Shown here piece by piece: positions 51,077 to 60,855 of a DNA stretch of 64,000 bases (positions are counted from its first letter, which is position 1; each line of letters opens with the position of its first letter). The translations under genes and the position numbers were made by a program. The stretch is from NCBI GenBank assembly GCA_964390805.1, contig CAYMKL010000020.1, forward strand, positions 8,021 to 72,020, given 5' to 3'. Under the pieces are notes generated by a model. That model was not told the DNA's origin. It did no database searches and worked only from the letters and a program-made list of their open reading frames with translations. This DNA comes from CAYMKL01 sp964390805 (GTDB lineage Bacteria; Chloroflexota; Anaerolineae; VGOG01).

Positions 51077-51532
51077 CTATTCTGCGATGACCACCTCATG
51101 GCCACTGAGCCGTTCCATGATTTCTTTCATTTCGTGAGTGATCCGTTCCACCTCAGCATGCTCACGGCGGAACCCCTTGCGCAAATTGAGCCGTTCCCGC
51201 CCGACCGGTATTTCGGCCAACTCCTCCTCGTAAAGGTTGATGTTCTCGCGACGACTCCCCAGTTGTCGTCCCAGCGAGCTGAAACGGTCGAGGGCCGCCC
51301 GCTCTGCGGCTAGGTCAACTTCTTCCAACACAGCCAGCAGGGCAGCCGGTGTGGAGGCCGGTGGGCGTGGAGCAGCTTCAGTCGGTGGTCCCTCCAGGAC
51401 CTCGGCAGGAGGAGACGGCTCAATGCTCTCCTCCTGCTGGTCGCGTTCTCGCTCTTTTCGAAGCCACTTCAACATGTCGTATAAGATCGGTACGGTGCTA
51501 GTCAGAAGGGTCATAGCTATTTCTTTGCTCAT
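51077..51532 (-). CDS. Hypothetical protein with N-terminal hydrophobic helix (151 aa)
   Basis: AAAGGAG lies ten bases before the ATG at 51532 (MSKEIAMTLLTSTVPILYDM). After this weakly hydrophobic segment come a proline-rich linker and a charged helical C-terminus (ERINLRKGF-like text, VERITHEMKEIMERL). No known family. It could be a membrane-associated adaptor belonging to the ATPase cluster upstream on the same strand, but a dispersed repeat separates them. Confidence 0.55.
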   Translation of the reverse strand: MSKEIAMTLLTSTVPILYDMLKWLRKERERDQQEESIEPSPPAEVLEGPPTEAAPRPPASTPAALLAVLEEVDLAAERAALDRFSSLGRQLGSRRENINLYEEELAEIPVGRERLNLRKGFRREHAEVERITHEMKEIMERLSGHEVVIAE

Positions 51533-51595
51533 GATGATTTTGCTCCTTTCTTCTGGCGGTAGAATGTTGTTCAAAAACCGTTACTACTCAGGCTG

Positions 51596-51707
51596 GCGGT
51601 TGAAACCGCGCCTGGAGAGCTAAAGCTGACTGTCCACCTACGTGGACAGCGACGTCCACGCAGGTGGACGCCCGGCTGAAAGCCCTGGAGAGGCGATTTC
51701 AATCGCG
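51596..51707. repeat. Dispersed palindromic repeat, copy 1
   Basis: Starts GCGGTTGAAACCGCGCC, has the inner TGTCCACC...GTGGACA and GTCCAC...GTGGAC pairs, and ends GAGGCGATTTCAATCGC. The other copy is at 62992-63128. It abuts the stop codon of the ATPase gene. Confidence 0.8.
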
Positions 51708-52871
51708 GCACAGGGTAGCCTGAGCAGTCACCAAAAACCATTCCTTGAAGAGTTCGCTGGCAATGACATACTCACTCATTTCGCCCACTTGACTCTGTCG
51801 TACAAGGCCGTGGAAGAGAAGCGTGTCCAGGGCACAGTCAGCAGCATCGGGGTTCAGCAGCGGTGCTGTGTCACCTAGTTGTCGCTCCTGAATGGTGGCT
51901 ATAATCTGAGGCCAGTTCATGGCCTGGCCGGTCGCCAGGGCTGCGTATATGGCTCGTGCTCCTTGCTGTTCGATAGCCTGGAAACAGTCGTAAAACCATC
52001 GCACGATTTCGCCGCGCGGTTCCAGGCAGGCCTTAGCCATTTGCTCTATCGTTTCGCCAGCCACAGGCTGACCTTTTGAGGTCAGGTCTTCCAGTTGCGC
52101 CATAAAGTACTGGAGCAGGTAGGGTTGTCCGCCAGTGTAGCGGAGAATCTCCCCAATAAGGTCCGGCTGGTTCTGAACGGCTGGCAGGTCAGCTATCAGG
52201 GCTTGAGCTGCGTCCGGGGGCAACACTCCGATATTGTACCAGTGCTTCAACCTCCTGGGAAACCTGGTCTCCAAGAGTTGGTTGTACAGAGGCACCCCGC
52301 CGGTCACGATGACGTCAAGCTGGCTGGTCACGTGGCGGATGTAGGTTGGGTCGGAAAACAGCTTGACTAGATCGGTGAACAACTCAGAGCCAAAAGAGGC
52401 TTGTGCTAGTCTGTCAGCATTGTCCAGAAGCAAGATAAGGCGAGCACCACGAACTTTGGACTCGGGCGACCAAGTGATGTGGCTGAAAGCTTGTTTGAAG
52501 TCGGGCAAGACTGATCTGTCATGTTGAAAAAGCCGGGCATCTTCTTGAGGGTCAATGTAACAAACGTCCAATTGCCTGCGTATCTCATCGAACAATAATC
52601 TAAAGAAGTCCTTCGATGAAGGCAGAACGCCGGCTATGGCCAGGTCAATAAACACTGAGAGAAGTCTCCCCCCTGGTTCTGGTGGAAATCGTTGATGGAT
52701 GGCCTGCAACAGACTGGTCTTACCGGCACGGCGGCCCCCAAACAGCACGTAGAAACGACCTTCCTTCGAAGTTAAGAAATCACGAAAGCGTCCCTCCAAT
52801 TGCTCCAGCCGTCGTTGAATCCAGGGTCGGCTGAGAGCTGGGCTGACCGGTTCCTCTTGGTAGCGTGTCAT
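51699..52871 (-). CDS. P-loop ATPase of STAND/ATPase_2 type (390 aa)
   Basis: The ATG at 52871 overlaps the stop of the upstream 1305-aa gene (ATGA), which is better than a longer frame to 53045. P-loop GGRRAGKT spans residues 45-52. LILLLDNADRLAQ serves as Walker B, and GGQPYLLQYFMAQL is the sensor/winged-helix region seen in archaeal-type ATPase_2 proteins. Cytoplasmic. It is closely related in style to the ATPase half of its upstream partner, so the two may form a mixed complex. Confidence 0.85.
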   Translation of the reverse strand: MTRYQEEPVSPALSRPWIQRRLEQLEGRFRDFLTSKEGRFYVLFGGRRAGKTSLLQAIHQRFPPEPGGRLLSVFIDLAIAGVLPSSKDFFRLLFDEIRRQLDVCYIDPQEDARLFQHDRSVLPDFKQAFSHITWSPESKVRGARLILLLDNADRLAQASFGSELFTDLVKLFSDPTYIRHVTSQLDVIVTGGVPLYNQLLETRFPRRLKHWYNIGVLPPDAAQALIADLPAVQNQPDLIGEILRYTGGQPYLLQYFMAQLEDLTSKGQPVAGETIEQMAKACLEPRGEIVRWFYDCFQAIEQQGARAIYAALATGQAMNWPQIIATIQERQLGDTAPLLNPDAADCALDTLLFHGLVRQSQVGEMSEYVIASELFKEWFLVTAQATLCRD

Positions 52872-55800
52872 AGGCGGTTCTCCTGTGCGGCTGCGCGTAT
52901 CCAGTTCGCAAACAGATTGCCCAGCGTTTCGTCTGGTCGCATCAATACCCGCAGGTAGGGATTGGTATCCAACAGACGCTCTTTTTCCTCTTTGGCCATT
53001 GCGCTCCAGGCTCTCAAGCCCTCTTTCTGGTCTGGCGAGCACCACTGCCAGACATCCTCAAAGCAGTGATCTCGAATAGGACGATAGTGAGACATGGCTT
53101 GATCTACCCAACCAGGTGTAACCTGACTGAACTCGGTTAGGGGACGGACAGGGATCTGCTGGGCAATTGCGCTTCCCAATTGTCGCAGAAGCAGGGGATG
53201 CCCTCCGGTTTCGTGGCGGATGTTGACCAGGCTGCCCTGAGCAAACTCCAATGCCATCTGAACGCCGATGGTTGTGACCAGTTGCTCGCTTTCCTTCTCA
53301 TCAAGCACCCCCAATGGTGTCCATGTGGCAACTGTCAACTCTGGGTCTTGCCATGCCATCACCAATGCAAAGTTGGGATGGATATCAGCCAGGCGACCCA
53401 GGTGCTCCAGGGTGCGCTGCTGCTCGCTGTCACCACTTGCTGCAGAAACCCCATCCAGCAGAAAGACGATCTGGACATCGCGTTCGCCCCTGGCGGGTAC
53501 AGCCTGGGCTATAGACAGCAGTTGCTTCTCAAAGTCATCTGACTCCTCGTCGAGGAAGCGGTCATACTTCAGCCACAGATCGTTTGCCAGGTCGGTGACG
53601 ATCTGCTCGTGGAACAAGCCCTCCCCTTGCCAGCCGTACTCCAGGTCGGCATAGGCTACAACTGGGTTGACCAGAGTTTCTTTCAAGTGCCAGAGGAGTG
53701 AGCTTTTTCCCATGCCCGGCAGGCTCCACACGTCCACAGAGCGGCCTTCCCGGAGATCTCCTTTCAGTTTGCCTATCGTATCCTGCCGGCCAAAAAAGTC
53801 CAGCCGGTCAATGACAGGCGCACGGACGTCATACAGGTCGGCCTGGCTGCGGTCTTGTTGTACCAGCATGTCCAGGTCTCGGATGGCCGAGCGCTCCCGA
53901 AGAGCAGTGCGGATAGTTGTCGTGCTCAGGGGGATCAACCGGACCTGCCCCTGCCAGACGCGCATCTGCCGAAATGCCTCAACTTCGGGCAGCTCGGTTA
54001 CGATGACGAAAGCGATAGGTATAGGGCGTTCGGAGGGAGCGCCACCTGGGGCCAAAAGCGGTTGTTCCTCAATGGCCTCTTGACAGATGGTGTCTACCTC
54101 GGCGCCTTGCAGCGGCCCCTCGCTCCGTAGCCATGCATATAACTGGCGATAGTCCCGGTACAGGGATCGGCGGGGCCGCAGCACAAATTCAGTGAGATGC
54201 CGGGGAGCATCCTGCCGGACGTCGAAACCGGCTGCTTCAAAGAAACGCTCAACGTCGTTCAGAAGCCGGTTCTCCCGGCGCACGTCCTCGATCAGGGCGT
54301 CTTCGCTCTCCTGGAATTCGACGGCAGCGATGTTTTGTAGGCCCGGTGTGGCGTAGCGATAATCTCCGTCCCGCTCTTTCAGCAGGCCATATCCAGTCAG
54401 GTCTTTGAGTGCTCTCATCAGTCGCGAGCGCGAGGTGGAGACGCCACACTCGTCTAGCTTTTCCCAGACATCAACCAAGCGGAAGTAGGGGCGATCCACT
54501 GTTGCAAGGATCAGCTTTTCCAACGGTTTGAGACGATTCTGAAATCGCTGACTCCGGATCCGGAACAGCAGCCAGAAACGCACCAGCAAGTCCCAGGCCA
54601 GGCGATGCGAAAGGCCGTAAACGCGCAAAAGTTTGGAATAGCCATAAGGAGCCGCGACGAAAACGACAGAATAGATGATTCCTACCAGCCACCAAACCAC
54701 GACCTCGCGCACCAGCCAGGGCAACCGCACGTGTCCTCGATACAATCCTCCGTCGCCGGCCAGGGCAAAGATGCGATGCGGGTCGCTGGGATCACGTACT
54801 AGACGAGTGACACGCCCCTCAATAGGGGGAACGTTTTCATCATGAGTGTATCCCCATCCACGTCCGTCACTCACGCTCGCCAGGATTCCCGTGGAGGTAA
54901 TTGACAGCGAAGAATCCAGCTCATTATCCGGTTCTGGGTATAGTGTGATGCCAGCATACGTCACCTGGGGATGAAGGGGATCAACGGCGACGGCCTCTAG
55001 CAGACCGAGCTCCAAGGGACCCCAGCGTTCCCCGTTAGAGCTGCCATAGAGCCCGCGTTCCGTCAGAGCGTAGAACTGCTTGCCACCCCATTGTAACCAG
55101 GTCTTATCAGCCAGCGCCAGGGCATCCACGTATTTAGGCGCCATCTCCACTGGCAACCATTTGCGTTCTAGGTTAGAACCTCTGTAGACCCCCACTCCCC
55201 AGACGCTAGCATACACCACTTCGTCTCCTACTAGCAAAGATGGTACCAGTACCGCTTTGATGGTTTCCTCCGGAGTTCGGAACTGGAACCCTTTGGGACC
55301 ATCCCACTCAGGTTGCTCCTGGTTTTCGTCAAAAGTCCATAAACCTCGCTGCGTTCCGGCATAGACGACATCTTTTCCTGGCGCATTTCCGCCAATAGCC
55401 AGGGAAACAACCGAGAAATCATCAATTGTTCGAGTGTCATTTCCCAGAGGGAGCCATTGTCTCCCATCGTCGGCGCTGACAAAGACGCCATCGCCGGTGC
55501 CAGCGTACAATGTGTGGCCGTCGGAACCGACCGCCAAGGCCCAGACAGTCAGGGATTTGCCTTCGAGTCCCGTGCTCCGCCGCTCCCAGCTTTGGCCGCT
55601 GTCCTGGCTAGCGTACACGCCGTCGCTCGCTGTGCCTGCGTAGAGGGTGGGCGGGACAAAGACTGCAGTCGTCAGTCGAAAATAGTCTTCGGATGGCCCC
55701 AGGCGTTGCCAGTCCTGGCTTGATGCGTCCTGTCCCTTTTCGTCGCGATAGATGCCTCCTCGCCAGGTGCCTACGTACATAGCTTCGGTTCGTGGGGCCC

Positions 55801-56785
55801 TCTCTATCGTCAGCGCGCCATACGGGAGATTAGCCTTTTGCCATTCGCCTGACCGAGCCCGCTTGTAGGTGCCTTCGTATCGCAGTCCTACGAAAAGGGT
55901 TTCGTCTGCTGCAAAACGCAGTGACCACACCTCGGCCTTGTCAGGCAACCCTTCGCTCCAGGCCTCCCAACTCTCTCCACCGTCCAGGCTCCGATACACA
56001 CCGTCCCCAAAGCTCCCGGTGTACATCACACTGGGGTCAGCCGGATCAAAGACCAGGGCGTTGACCTCTTGGGCCAGCTCGCGCTCTAGCCCCTTGTTCT
56101 TCGGCAGCCAAGTCTGTCCGCCGTCTTTGCTCTTGAAGATTCCTCGGCCCCGGGTGGCAGCGTATAGTGTTTGGGAATGGTGGGCATGAACCAGTAAGGC
56201 GCGAACTTCCATCCCTTTGCCCTTCAGTCCCATCGGCAGCCACCTTCCCCTGTTGGGTTCTAGATGATACATCCCATCCAGATAGAACACACCGCCTGCG
56301 GTACCGGCCAGGATGTCTGTCTCGGTCTCGGTCAGCACCCGGACCTGGGCGCTTTCGATTATGAGCTCCAAGTCGGCTGGATCTCCAGTATCAAAGACGT
56401 CCACGAACTCCGGGGACCAGGTCTCTCCACCATCGTCGCTTCGATAAATCCCCTCTGCGCCCCAGGTCGCCACGTAAATGCTACCAGGTCGGGTGCGGCT
56501 GATCAAGATGTCGCGGATCGGGCCCTCGGATTTCTTTAGCCACGTCATTCCACCATCGGTGCTTTTGTACAACCCGCCTTGATGGGTGCCGGCGAAAATG
56601 GTGTCGGGATTGGCCGGATCCACGGCAACGGCTCGCACAATGCTGCCTTTTGGCCCCCCCAGATCCTGCCAGTCGATAGTCACCGGCTTTCGAACCTGGC
56701 GCCAAGTGATAACGATCAGCGTCGCAGTAATAATGATCATCAAAGCGGCGAACCAGCGGCGTTGTGGGCTGGTTTTCTTATTCAT
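52868..56785 (-). CDS. Membrane beta-propeller/ATPase fusion (1305 aa)
   Basis: An N-terminal anchor (FAALMIIITATLIVITW) is followed by about 650 residues of BNR/Ycf48-like propeller repeats (GTHQGGLYKSTDGGMTW, GIYRSDDGGETWS, GVFVSADDGRQW) on the outside. A second membrane segment lies around residues 690-715 (VVWWLVGIIYSVVFVAA). The cytoplasmic half has a winged-helix-like region (LMRALKDLTGYGLLKERDGD) and an NTPase with P-loop SLPGMGKSS near residue 1025, IVFLLDGVS as Walker B and TGGHPLLLRQLG. It looks like a transmembrane sensor that couples an external propeller to an internal STAND-like ATPase. The function is unknown. Confidence 0.8.
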   Translation of the reverse strand: MNKKTSPQRRWFAALMIIITATLIVITWRQVRKPVTIDWQDLGGPKGSIVRAVAVDPANPDTIFAGTHQGGLYKSTDGGMTWLKKSEGPIRDILISRTRPGSIYVATWGAEGIYRSDDGGETWSPEFVDVFDTGDPADLELIIESAQVRVLTETETDILAGTAGGVFYLDGMYHLEPNRGRWLPMGLKGKGMEVRALLVHAHHSQTLYAATRGRGIFKSKDGGQTWLPKNKGLERELAQEVNALVFDPADPSVMYTGSFGDGVYRSLDGGESWEAWSEGLPDKAEVWSLRFAADETLFVGLRYEGTYKRARSGEWQKANLPYGALTIERAPRTEAMYVGTWRGGIYRDEKGQDASSQDWQRLGPSEDYFRLTTAVFVPPTLYAGTASDGVYASQDSGQSWERRSTGLEGKSLTVWALAVGSDGHTLYAGTGDGVFVSADDGRQWLPLGNDTRTIDDFSVVSLAIGGNAPGKDVVYAGTQRGLWTFDENQEQPEWDGPKGFQFRTPEETIKAVLVPSLLVGDEVVYASVWGVGVYRGSNLERKWLPVEMAPKYVDALALADKTWLQWGGKQFYALTERGLYGSSNGERWGPLELGLLEAVAVDPLHPQVTYAGITLYPEPDNELDSSLSITSTGILASVSDGRGWGYTHDENVPPIEGRVTRLVRDPSDPHRIFALAGDGGLYRGHVRLPWLVREVVVWWLVGIIYSVVFVAAPYGYSKLLRVYGLSHRLAWDLLVRFWLLFRIRSQRFQNRLKPLEKLILATVDRPYFRLVDVWEKLDECGVSTSRSRLMRALKDLTGYGLLKERDGDYRYATPGLQNIAAVEFQESEDALIEDVRRENRLLNDVERFFEAAGFDVRQDAPRHLTEFVLRPRRSLYRDYRQLYAWLRSEGPLQGAEVDTICQEAIEEQPLLAPGGAPSERPIPIAFVIVTELPEVEAFRQMRVWQGQVRLIPLSTTTIRTALRERSAIRDLDMLVQQDRSQADLYDVRAPVIDRLDFFGRQDTIGKLKGDLREGRSVDVWSLPGMGKSSLLWHLKETLVNPVVAYADLEYGWQGEGLFHEQIVTDLANDLWLKYDRFLDEESDDFEKQLLSIAQAVPARGERDVQIVFLLDGVSAASGDSEQQRTLEHLGRLADIHPNFALVMAWQDPELTVATWTPLGVLDEKESEQLVTTIGVQMALEFAQGSLVNIRHETGGHPLLLRQLGSAIAQQIPVRPLTEFSQVTPGWVDQAMSHYRPIRDHCFEDVWQWCSPDQKEGLRAWSAMAKEEKERLLDTNPYLRVLMRPDETLGNLFANWIRAAAQENRL

Positions 56786-56878
56786 AGGTGGCTCGTATGG
56801 TTAGTGGGCGGGCGTCAATTCGCAATGGGGCGGGAAAGACGCCCGCCTCGCTTATTTGAGCAGCAGGACTTGCAGAGA

Positions 56879-57298
56879 CTAGTCCGTTTGCAGAGGCTTC
56901 AATCGCCGACGGGCCGAGAAGCCCCAGGTCAGTAGGCCGAGGGCTGAAAGTCCCAGTAGAGCCGTCACAACCGATTGGGCTAATGGCACGCCATTTTTCT
57001 CTGGATACCATGTATAACAGCGCTCGAGGTAGCTATATCTGTATGGCACGTCGGGATTGAACTCGAAGATGGCTGACCACGAACACTCTTTGCAGATGTC
57101 ATGCGCTTGGTCCAGGCTAATCGCTGGGTTGGCCTTGCTCCCCAATACCTTGGTCGAATCGGGTAGGCTGTCGGGATCAATGCCGAGGTGCACGATGGGA
57201 GGTTCTGGACAATCAGCCAAGGCGGTTGCCAAAGGCGACGCCATCAACACGATAGCCGCCCACGTCAGGATTAGGCATAGTTTGTGTTTTCCATTCAT
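56879..57298 (-). CDS. Small exported membrane-anchored protein (139 aa)
   Basis: AGGAGG precedes the ATG at 57298. A signal peptide (LCLILTWAAIVLMASPLATA) leads to an outside domain with four cysteines (ADCPEPP, DICKECSW, ERCYTWYP) and a C-terminal membrane helix (VVTALLGLSALGLLTWGF) followed by RRRLK. No family recognised. It precedes the propeller-ATPase gene on the same strand and could be its external partner. Confidence 0.65.
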   Translation of the reverse strand: MNGKHKLCLILTWAAIVLMASPLATALADCPEPPIVHLGIDPDSLPDSTKVLGSKANPAISLDQAHDICKECSWSAIFEFNPDVPYRYSYLERCYTWYPEKNGVPLAQSVVTALLGLSALGLLTWGFSARRRLKPLQTD

Positions 57299-57392
57299 GT
57301 TGTTTTCCTCCTGTGATAGAAACGTAAAGGGGTTCATCTACCTCATTCCTTGGCTTGATACTCACCACCTCCTTCTAAGTGGCCCACCACGC

Positions 57393-58724
57393 TCAGGGCA
57401 ATCCCCAGAGCTCTCTCAGGTAGCACTCGGCCTGCTCTCGTACGACCGGATCAGAGGTCAGGCCAAGCGCTCGCCCAAAAGCTTCGATAGCTTGCTCCTG
57501 ATGGCCCAGGGTCTTGTAGCTTAGTCCTAGATAAAGATAGGCAACGGCATCCTGAGGATCCAGTTCCACGGCGCGCTGAAACGCCGTTGTCGCTTCACTG
57601 AACTGACTTTGCTCGAAAGCGACGACACCCAGACCGAGACAAGCAACTGCCAAATCTGGGTTGAGTTGTAGTGTCCGATCGAACTCACTACGGGCGTCAG
57701 CCAATCGGCTCAGGCGATGGTAGGCCACCCCCAGGTTGTGGTGTGTCACTGCCAATTTGGGGTTTATCCGAAGGGCTTCGCGATAGGCGCGGCTAGCGTT
57801 CAACCAATCACCTTCGGCCAGGTACACGTTGCCAAGATTCACGTAGACCTGAGGGACGTTATGGCTCAGCTCAGCGGCCCGACGCAAGCTTTCCAGGGCC
57901 TTGTCAGTCTCGCCCCGATGATTGTGAACCAATCCAAGATTGTTCTGAATCACGTCCGAATCGGGATCCATGCGGGAAGCTTGCTCAAGGGCGAGGAGGG
58001 CTCTTTCTAACTGGCCCTGCTGATAGTAAATATAACCAAGGGCATTGTAGCTGGCAGCATGGGCCGGGTTTATCTTAGGCGCAGCCTCAAATTCCTGTAA
58101 GGCCGCGTTGGCCCGCCCCTGGTCCAGGTACCGACACCCGCGCGCATAGCGCAAATCAGCTAGAAAAGTCTGTCCGTGGGGCGAGGTGAAGGTTACCCAG
58201 AAGAGTAGAATAGCGACAAGTGCCAGGCTGAGCTTGGCCAGACGGGGGCTTTGTTGCAGTGCATGGAAGGGAGTTGCGAGCCAGTCCACGAGAAGCCAGA
58301 ATCCTGGTGGCCAGGCAGTGGGAGAACGAGGTGTTGGAGACAGTCGCTGGTCAAGCTCGGCGACGTCGGCCTGGGTGAGCGTCCAAAGAGTCACCGGACC
58401 GACTGCGCGCAACGTTGCGGAGCTGAGGGCCTCACTAGGCAGGGTGAAGAAATCGCCAGGTTGCAGGATAGTTCTACGATGGCGTCCCCCTGCCGTCTGA
58501 AAAGTGACGTCTATCTGGCCCGCCTCGACGATTGCCAGGAAACCGCCGTGAACTCCGCGGCGCAAGATTGTTTCACCAGCCGCATACTGGCGTCTCTGTG
58601 GACGTTGCTGCACCCAATCTAGATCTTGGCTCGTCAGAGACGCCAGCCAGGGCACGCGCCGCAAGTAACGGCGAGGTACTTGCCGTCGAGCTGCGTTGGA
58701 GCCTGACTCCGTCATCGCATCCAT
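57393..58724 (-). CDS. cNMP-binding, transmembrane, TPR protein (443 aa)
   Basis: Residues about 30-125 form a cyclic-nucleotide-binding-like fold (GETILRRGVHGGFLAIVEAG; ILQPGDFFTLPSE). A single membrane helix lies near 163-183 (LSLALVAILLFWVTF). The remainder is at least seven TPR units (AASYNALGYIYYQQGQLERA; PQVYVNLGNVYLAEGDW). This puts a ligand sensor and a protein-binding scaffold on opposite sides of a membrane. It is the first gene of the minus-strand group that continues with the Cys protein and the propeller-ATPase. Confidence 0.82.
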   Translation of the reverse strand: MDAMTESGSNAARRQVPRRYLRRVPWLASLTSQDLDWVQQRPQRRQYAAGETILRRGVHGGFLAIVEAGQIDVTFQTAGGRHRRTILQPGDFFTLPSEALSSATLRAVGPVTLWTLTQADVAELDQRLSPTPRSPTAWPPGFWLLVDWLATPFHALQQSPRLAKLSLALVAILLFWVTFTSPHGQTFLADLRYARGCRYLDQGRANAALQEFEAAPKINPAHAASYNALGYIYYQQGQLERALLALEQASRMDPDSDVIQNNLGLVHNHRGETDKALESLRRAAELSHNVPQVYVNLGNVYLAEGDWLNASRAYREALRINPKLAVTHHNLGVAYHRLSRLADARSEFDRTLQLNPDLAVACLGLGVVAFEQSQFSEATTAFQRAVELDPQDAVAYLYLGLSYKTLGHQEQAIEAFGRALGLTSDPVVREQAECYLRELWGLP

Positions 58725-58976
58725 CTAGGGGTACCCTGGAGGTCGGTGAACGTCTTGGTAGTACAACCGTGGTTGCTCTCAAGAGGCTTTGAGACTCCTA
58801 TCTTGCTCCCGCCCGGTTTGAAATCTGCAGCGAGCAAGTATGGCGAGAACGGTCGAAGTATGGGTGCAGTGTTAGAGGGGTCTACAACCTAGATTATAGC
58901 AGAAAATGTTGAAAATGCAAAATATGTCAAGTGCAGTCGTTTTCGTAACCGCCCAATCGAGTCACCTGATACTGGC

Positions 58977-59005
58977 TTGCCTTTCGCCCTAGGGTGCGGT
59001 ATAAT
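58977..59005 (+). promoter_or_regulatory. Sortase promoter
   Basis: TTGCCT (58977-58982), 17 nt, TATAAT (59000-59005). A GTG at 58994 lies inside it, so the coding start must be downstream. Confidence 0.75.
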
Positions 59006-59038
59006 ACGATCACCTTACCGTATCCAACATGGAGAGGT

Positions 59039-59782
59039 ATGAAGCACTCAGAGCTAGCAAAACACCGGTGGTTGAGTACACTGGCGATAGTAACTGGCCT
59101 GGCTATCCTCCTCTGCCTCGGTTTACAATATGGCTACAGAGAATTCTATGGCTGGTTGGCTCGTCAAGACCATTACTTGGTCTCTGATCAACCTGCCGGT
59201 TTTGATATCCCACCTATCATCCCAACCTTGACTCCCACCCCGACTCTTACTCCTGAGCCAACTGCTACCCTTGAGCCAACTGCTACTCCTACCCCTGAGC
59301 CAACTGCTACTCCTACTCCTGAGCCTGAGCCGATGCCTGCTGTGCGTATCATTGTTCCCAAAATCGGGGTTAACGAAAAGATCGTCGAGATTGGGTTAAA
59401 GAAAATGGGCAGTGGAGAGAACACTCGCTATGTCTGGGACACTGCCGCGTATGCAGTCGGTCACCGCAAAAGCAGTGCTCATCCCGGTCAACGAGGCAAC
59501 ATTGTCCTCTCTGGTCATAACAACACGCTTGGTGAAGTGTTCCGTCATCTAGATAGGTTGGAACCCGGCGACAAAATCTACCTTTACACCCTCGATAAGG
59601 AGTTTGTGTACGTCGTCGAGGAAAAGGACCGAGTGCTGGCCGTAGGCGCCACGGCCGAAGACGAAGCCAAGCATGCGCGCTACACCGCCCCAACTCCCGA
59701 CGAAACGCTTACCCTTACCTCTTGTTGGCCCTACGCGACCTATACACACCGGGTCTACATTGTTGCCAAGCCTCAAGAGTAG
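59039..59782 (+). CDS. Class D/E-like sortase (247 aa)
   Basis: ATG at 59039 follows GGAGAGGT. An N-terminal membrane helix (LSTLAIVTGLAILLCLGL) and a Thr/Pro/Glu stalk (TPEPTATLEPTATPTPEP) lead into the sortase barrel with catalytic H160 (LSGHNN), C229 (TLTSCWPY) and R238 (THR). It would attach LPXTG-type proteins to the cell surface; the only candidate substrate in the window is the interrupted LPVTG protein at 36.6 kb. It has its own promoter and stands alone. Its presence suggests a single-membrane envelope. Confidence 0.93.
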   Translation: MKHSELAKHRWLSTLAIVTGLAILLCLGLQYGYREFYGWLARQDHYLVSDQPAGFDIPPIIPTLTPTPTLTPEPTATLEPTATPTPEPTATPTPEPEPMPAVRIIVPKIGVNEKIVEIGLKKMGSGENTRYVWDTAAYAVGHRKSSAHPGQRGNIVLSGHNNTLGEVFRHLDRLEPGDKIYLYTLDKEFVYVVEEKDRVLAVGATAEDEAKHARYTAPTPDETLTLTSCWPYATYTHRVYIVAKPQE

Positions 59783-59844
59783 TCTCGGTGGATCCAAAGT
59801 CGCTCTGAGGGGATTGTCAAATCCCTGTTTCAGCCTTGGTGTGT

Positions 59845-60855
59845 TCACGTTTTATTCCCTAGACGCCCCCCAACGACATCTCGCCAGGCAGGGATCCCCC
59901 CTGCACCCTCGGCGGCCTTCACTGCCCGCACGATGGCCGTAGCCATCATCTCAGCAGCATAAGCTCCTACCGTGTTGACGTCGGCTTTCTTCTTTCCCGT
60001 GGCCAGGGCAAAGATGGTGTCGCCGTCCAGCATGGTGTGGGCTGGACGGATGGCTCGGGCCAGGCCATCGTGGGCCATGCGAGCCACGACGTTGGTCTCC
60101 TCTTTGTTGAGCCGGGCATTGGTAGCTACTACTCCGATGACGGTATTACCCCGCCCTGCAAAGTGTAGAATCGCCTTGCCTACCAGGGTCTTCATAACCG
60201 CCAGGGTGTCGGCGAAGGCTCCTCCGCTACCCAGCGCCCGGGCCCCAGTCAGAATCGCCCCTGCCTTGGGATCAATCACATCGCCAAAGGCGTTGACGGC
60301 TACGATTGCTCCCACTAGCAAGCCTCCGCCCAGGTGAATGCTGGCCGTGCCCAATCCAGACTTCATGGCCTGGCCCAGACCCAGTATCTTGCCCACTGTT
60401 GCCCCAGTGCCAGCGCCGACGCTCCCCTCGGCCACAGGGCCGTCACTGGCCGCCTGACAGGCTGCGTAGCCCATGGCGGCGTCGGGACGCACTTTGGAGT
60501 CGCCGAGGGCCAGGTCAAACAGGATGGCGGCAGGGACGATGGGCACCTTGGCCACTCGTGTGTCGAAGCCGACGCCGCGTTCCTCCAGATAGCGAACCAC
60601 ACCCGTGGCTGATTCCAGCCCGAAGGCGCTTCCCCCGGATAGCACGATAGCGTGGGCCCGCTGAACCAGGTGCATGGGATAGAGGGCATCCGTCTCCCGG
60701 GTGCCCGGCGCTCCGCCCCGCTGATCCACCCCGCCCACCGCTCCGTCCTCGCAGAGAACCACAGTGCAGCCGGTCAGGGCTTCAAGGTCGGTGGCATGTC
60801 CCACTTTGATCCCAGGCACATCGGTGATGGCATTGTGAAGAGTTCTTCTCATCAT
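59845..60855 (-). CDS. P1/S58-family peptidase (DmpA-like aminopeptidase)
   Basis: 336 aa. NAITDVPGIKVGHATD is the family N-terminus, VLSGGSAFGLESATGV the conserved core, and GSVGAGTGATVGK the region around the self-processing site. NTVIGVVATNARLNKEETN matches the conserved C-terminal part. These are Ntn-fold enzymes cleaving N-terminal residues from peptides or esters. The start overlaps the coaBC stop by 4 nt, giving a small coaX-coaBC-peptidase group on the minus strand. Confidence 0.9.
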   Translation of the reverse strand: MMRRTLHNAITDVPGIKVGHATDLEALTGCTVVLCEDGAVGGVDQRGGAPGTRETDALYPMHLVQRAHAIVLSGGSAFGLESATGVVRYLEERGVGFDTRVAKVPIVPAAILFDLALGDSKVRPDAAMGYAACQAASDGPVAEGSVGAGTGATVGKILGLGQAMKSGLGTASIHLGGGLLVGAIVAVNAFGDVIDPKAGAILTGARALGSGGAFADTLAVMKTLVGKAILHFAGRGNTVIGVVATNARLNKEETNVVARMAHDGLARAIRPAHTMLDGDTIFALATGKKKADVNTVGAYAAEMMATAIVRAVKAAEGAGGIPAWRDVVGGRLGNKT

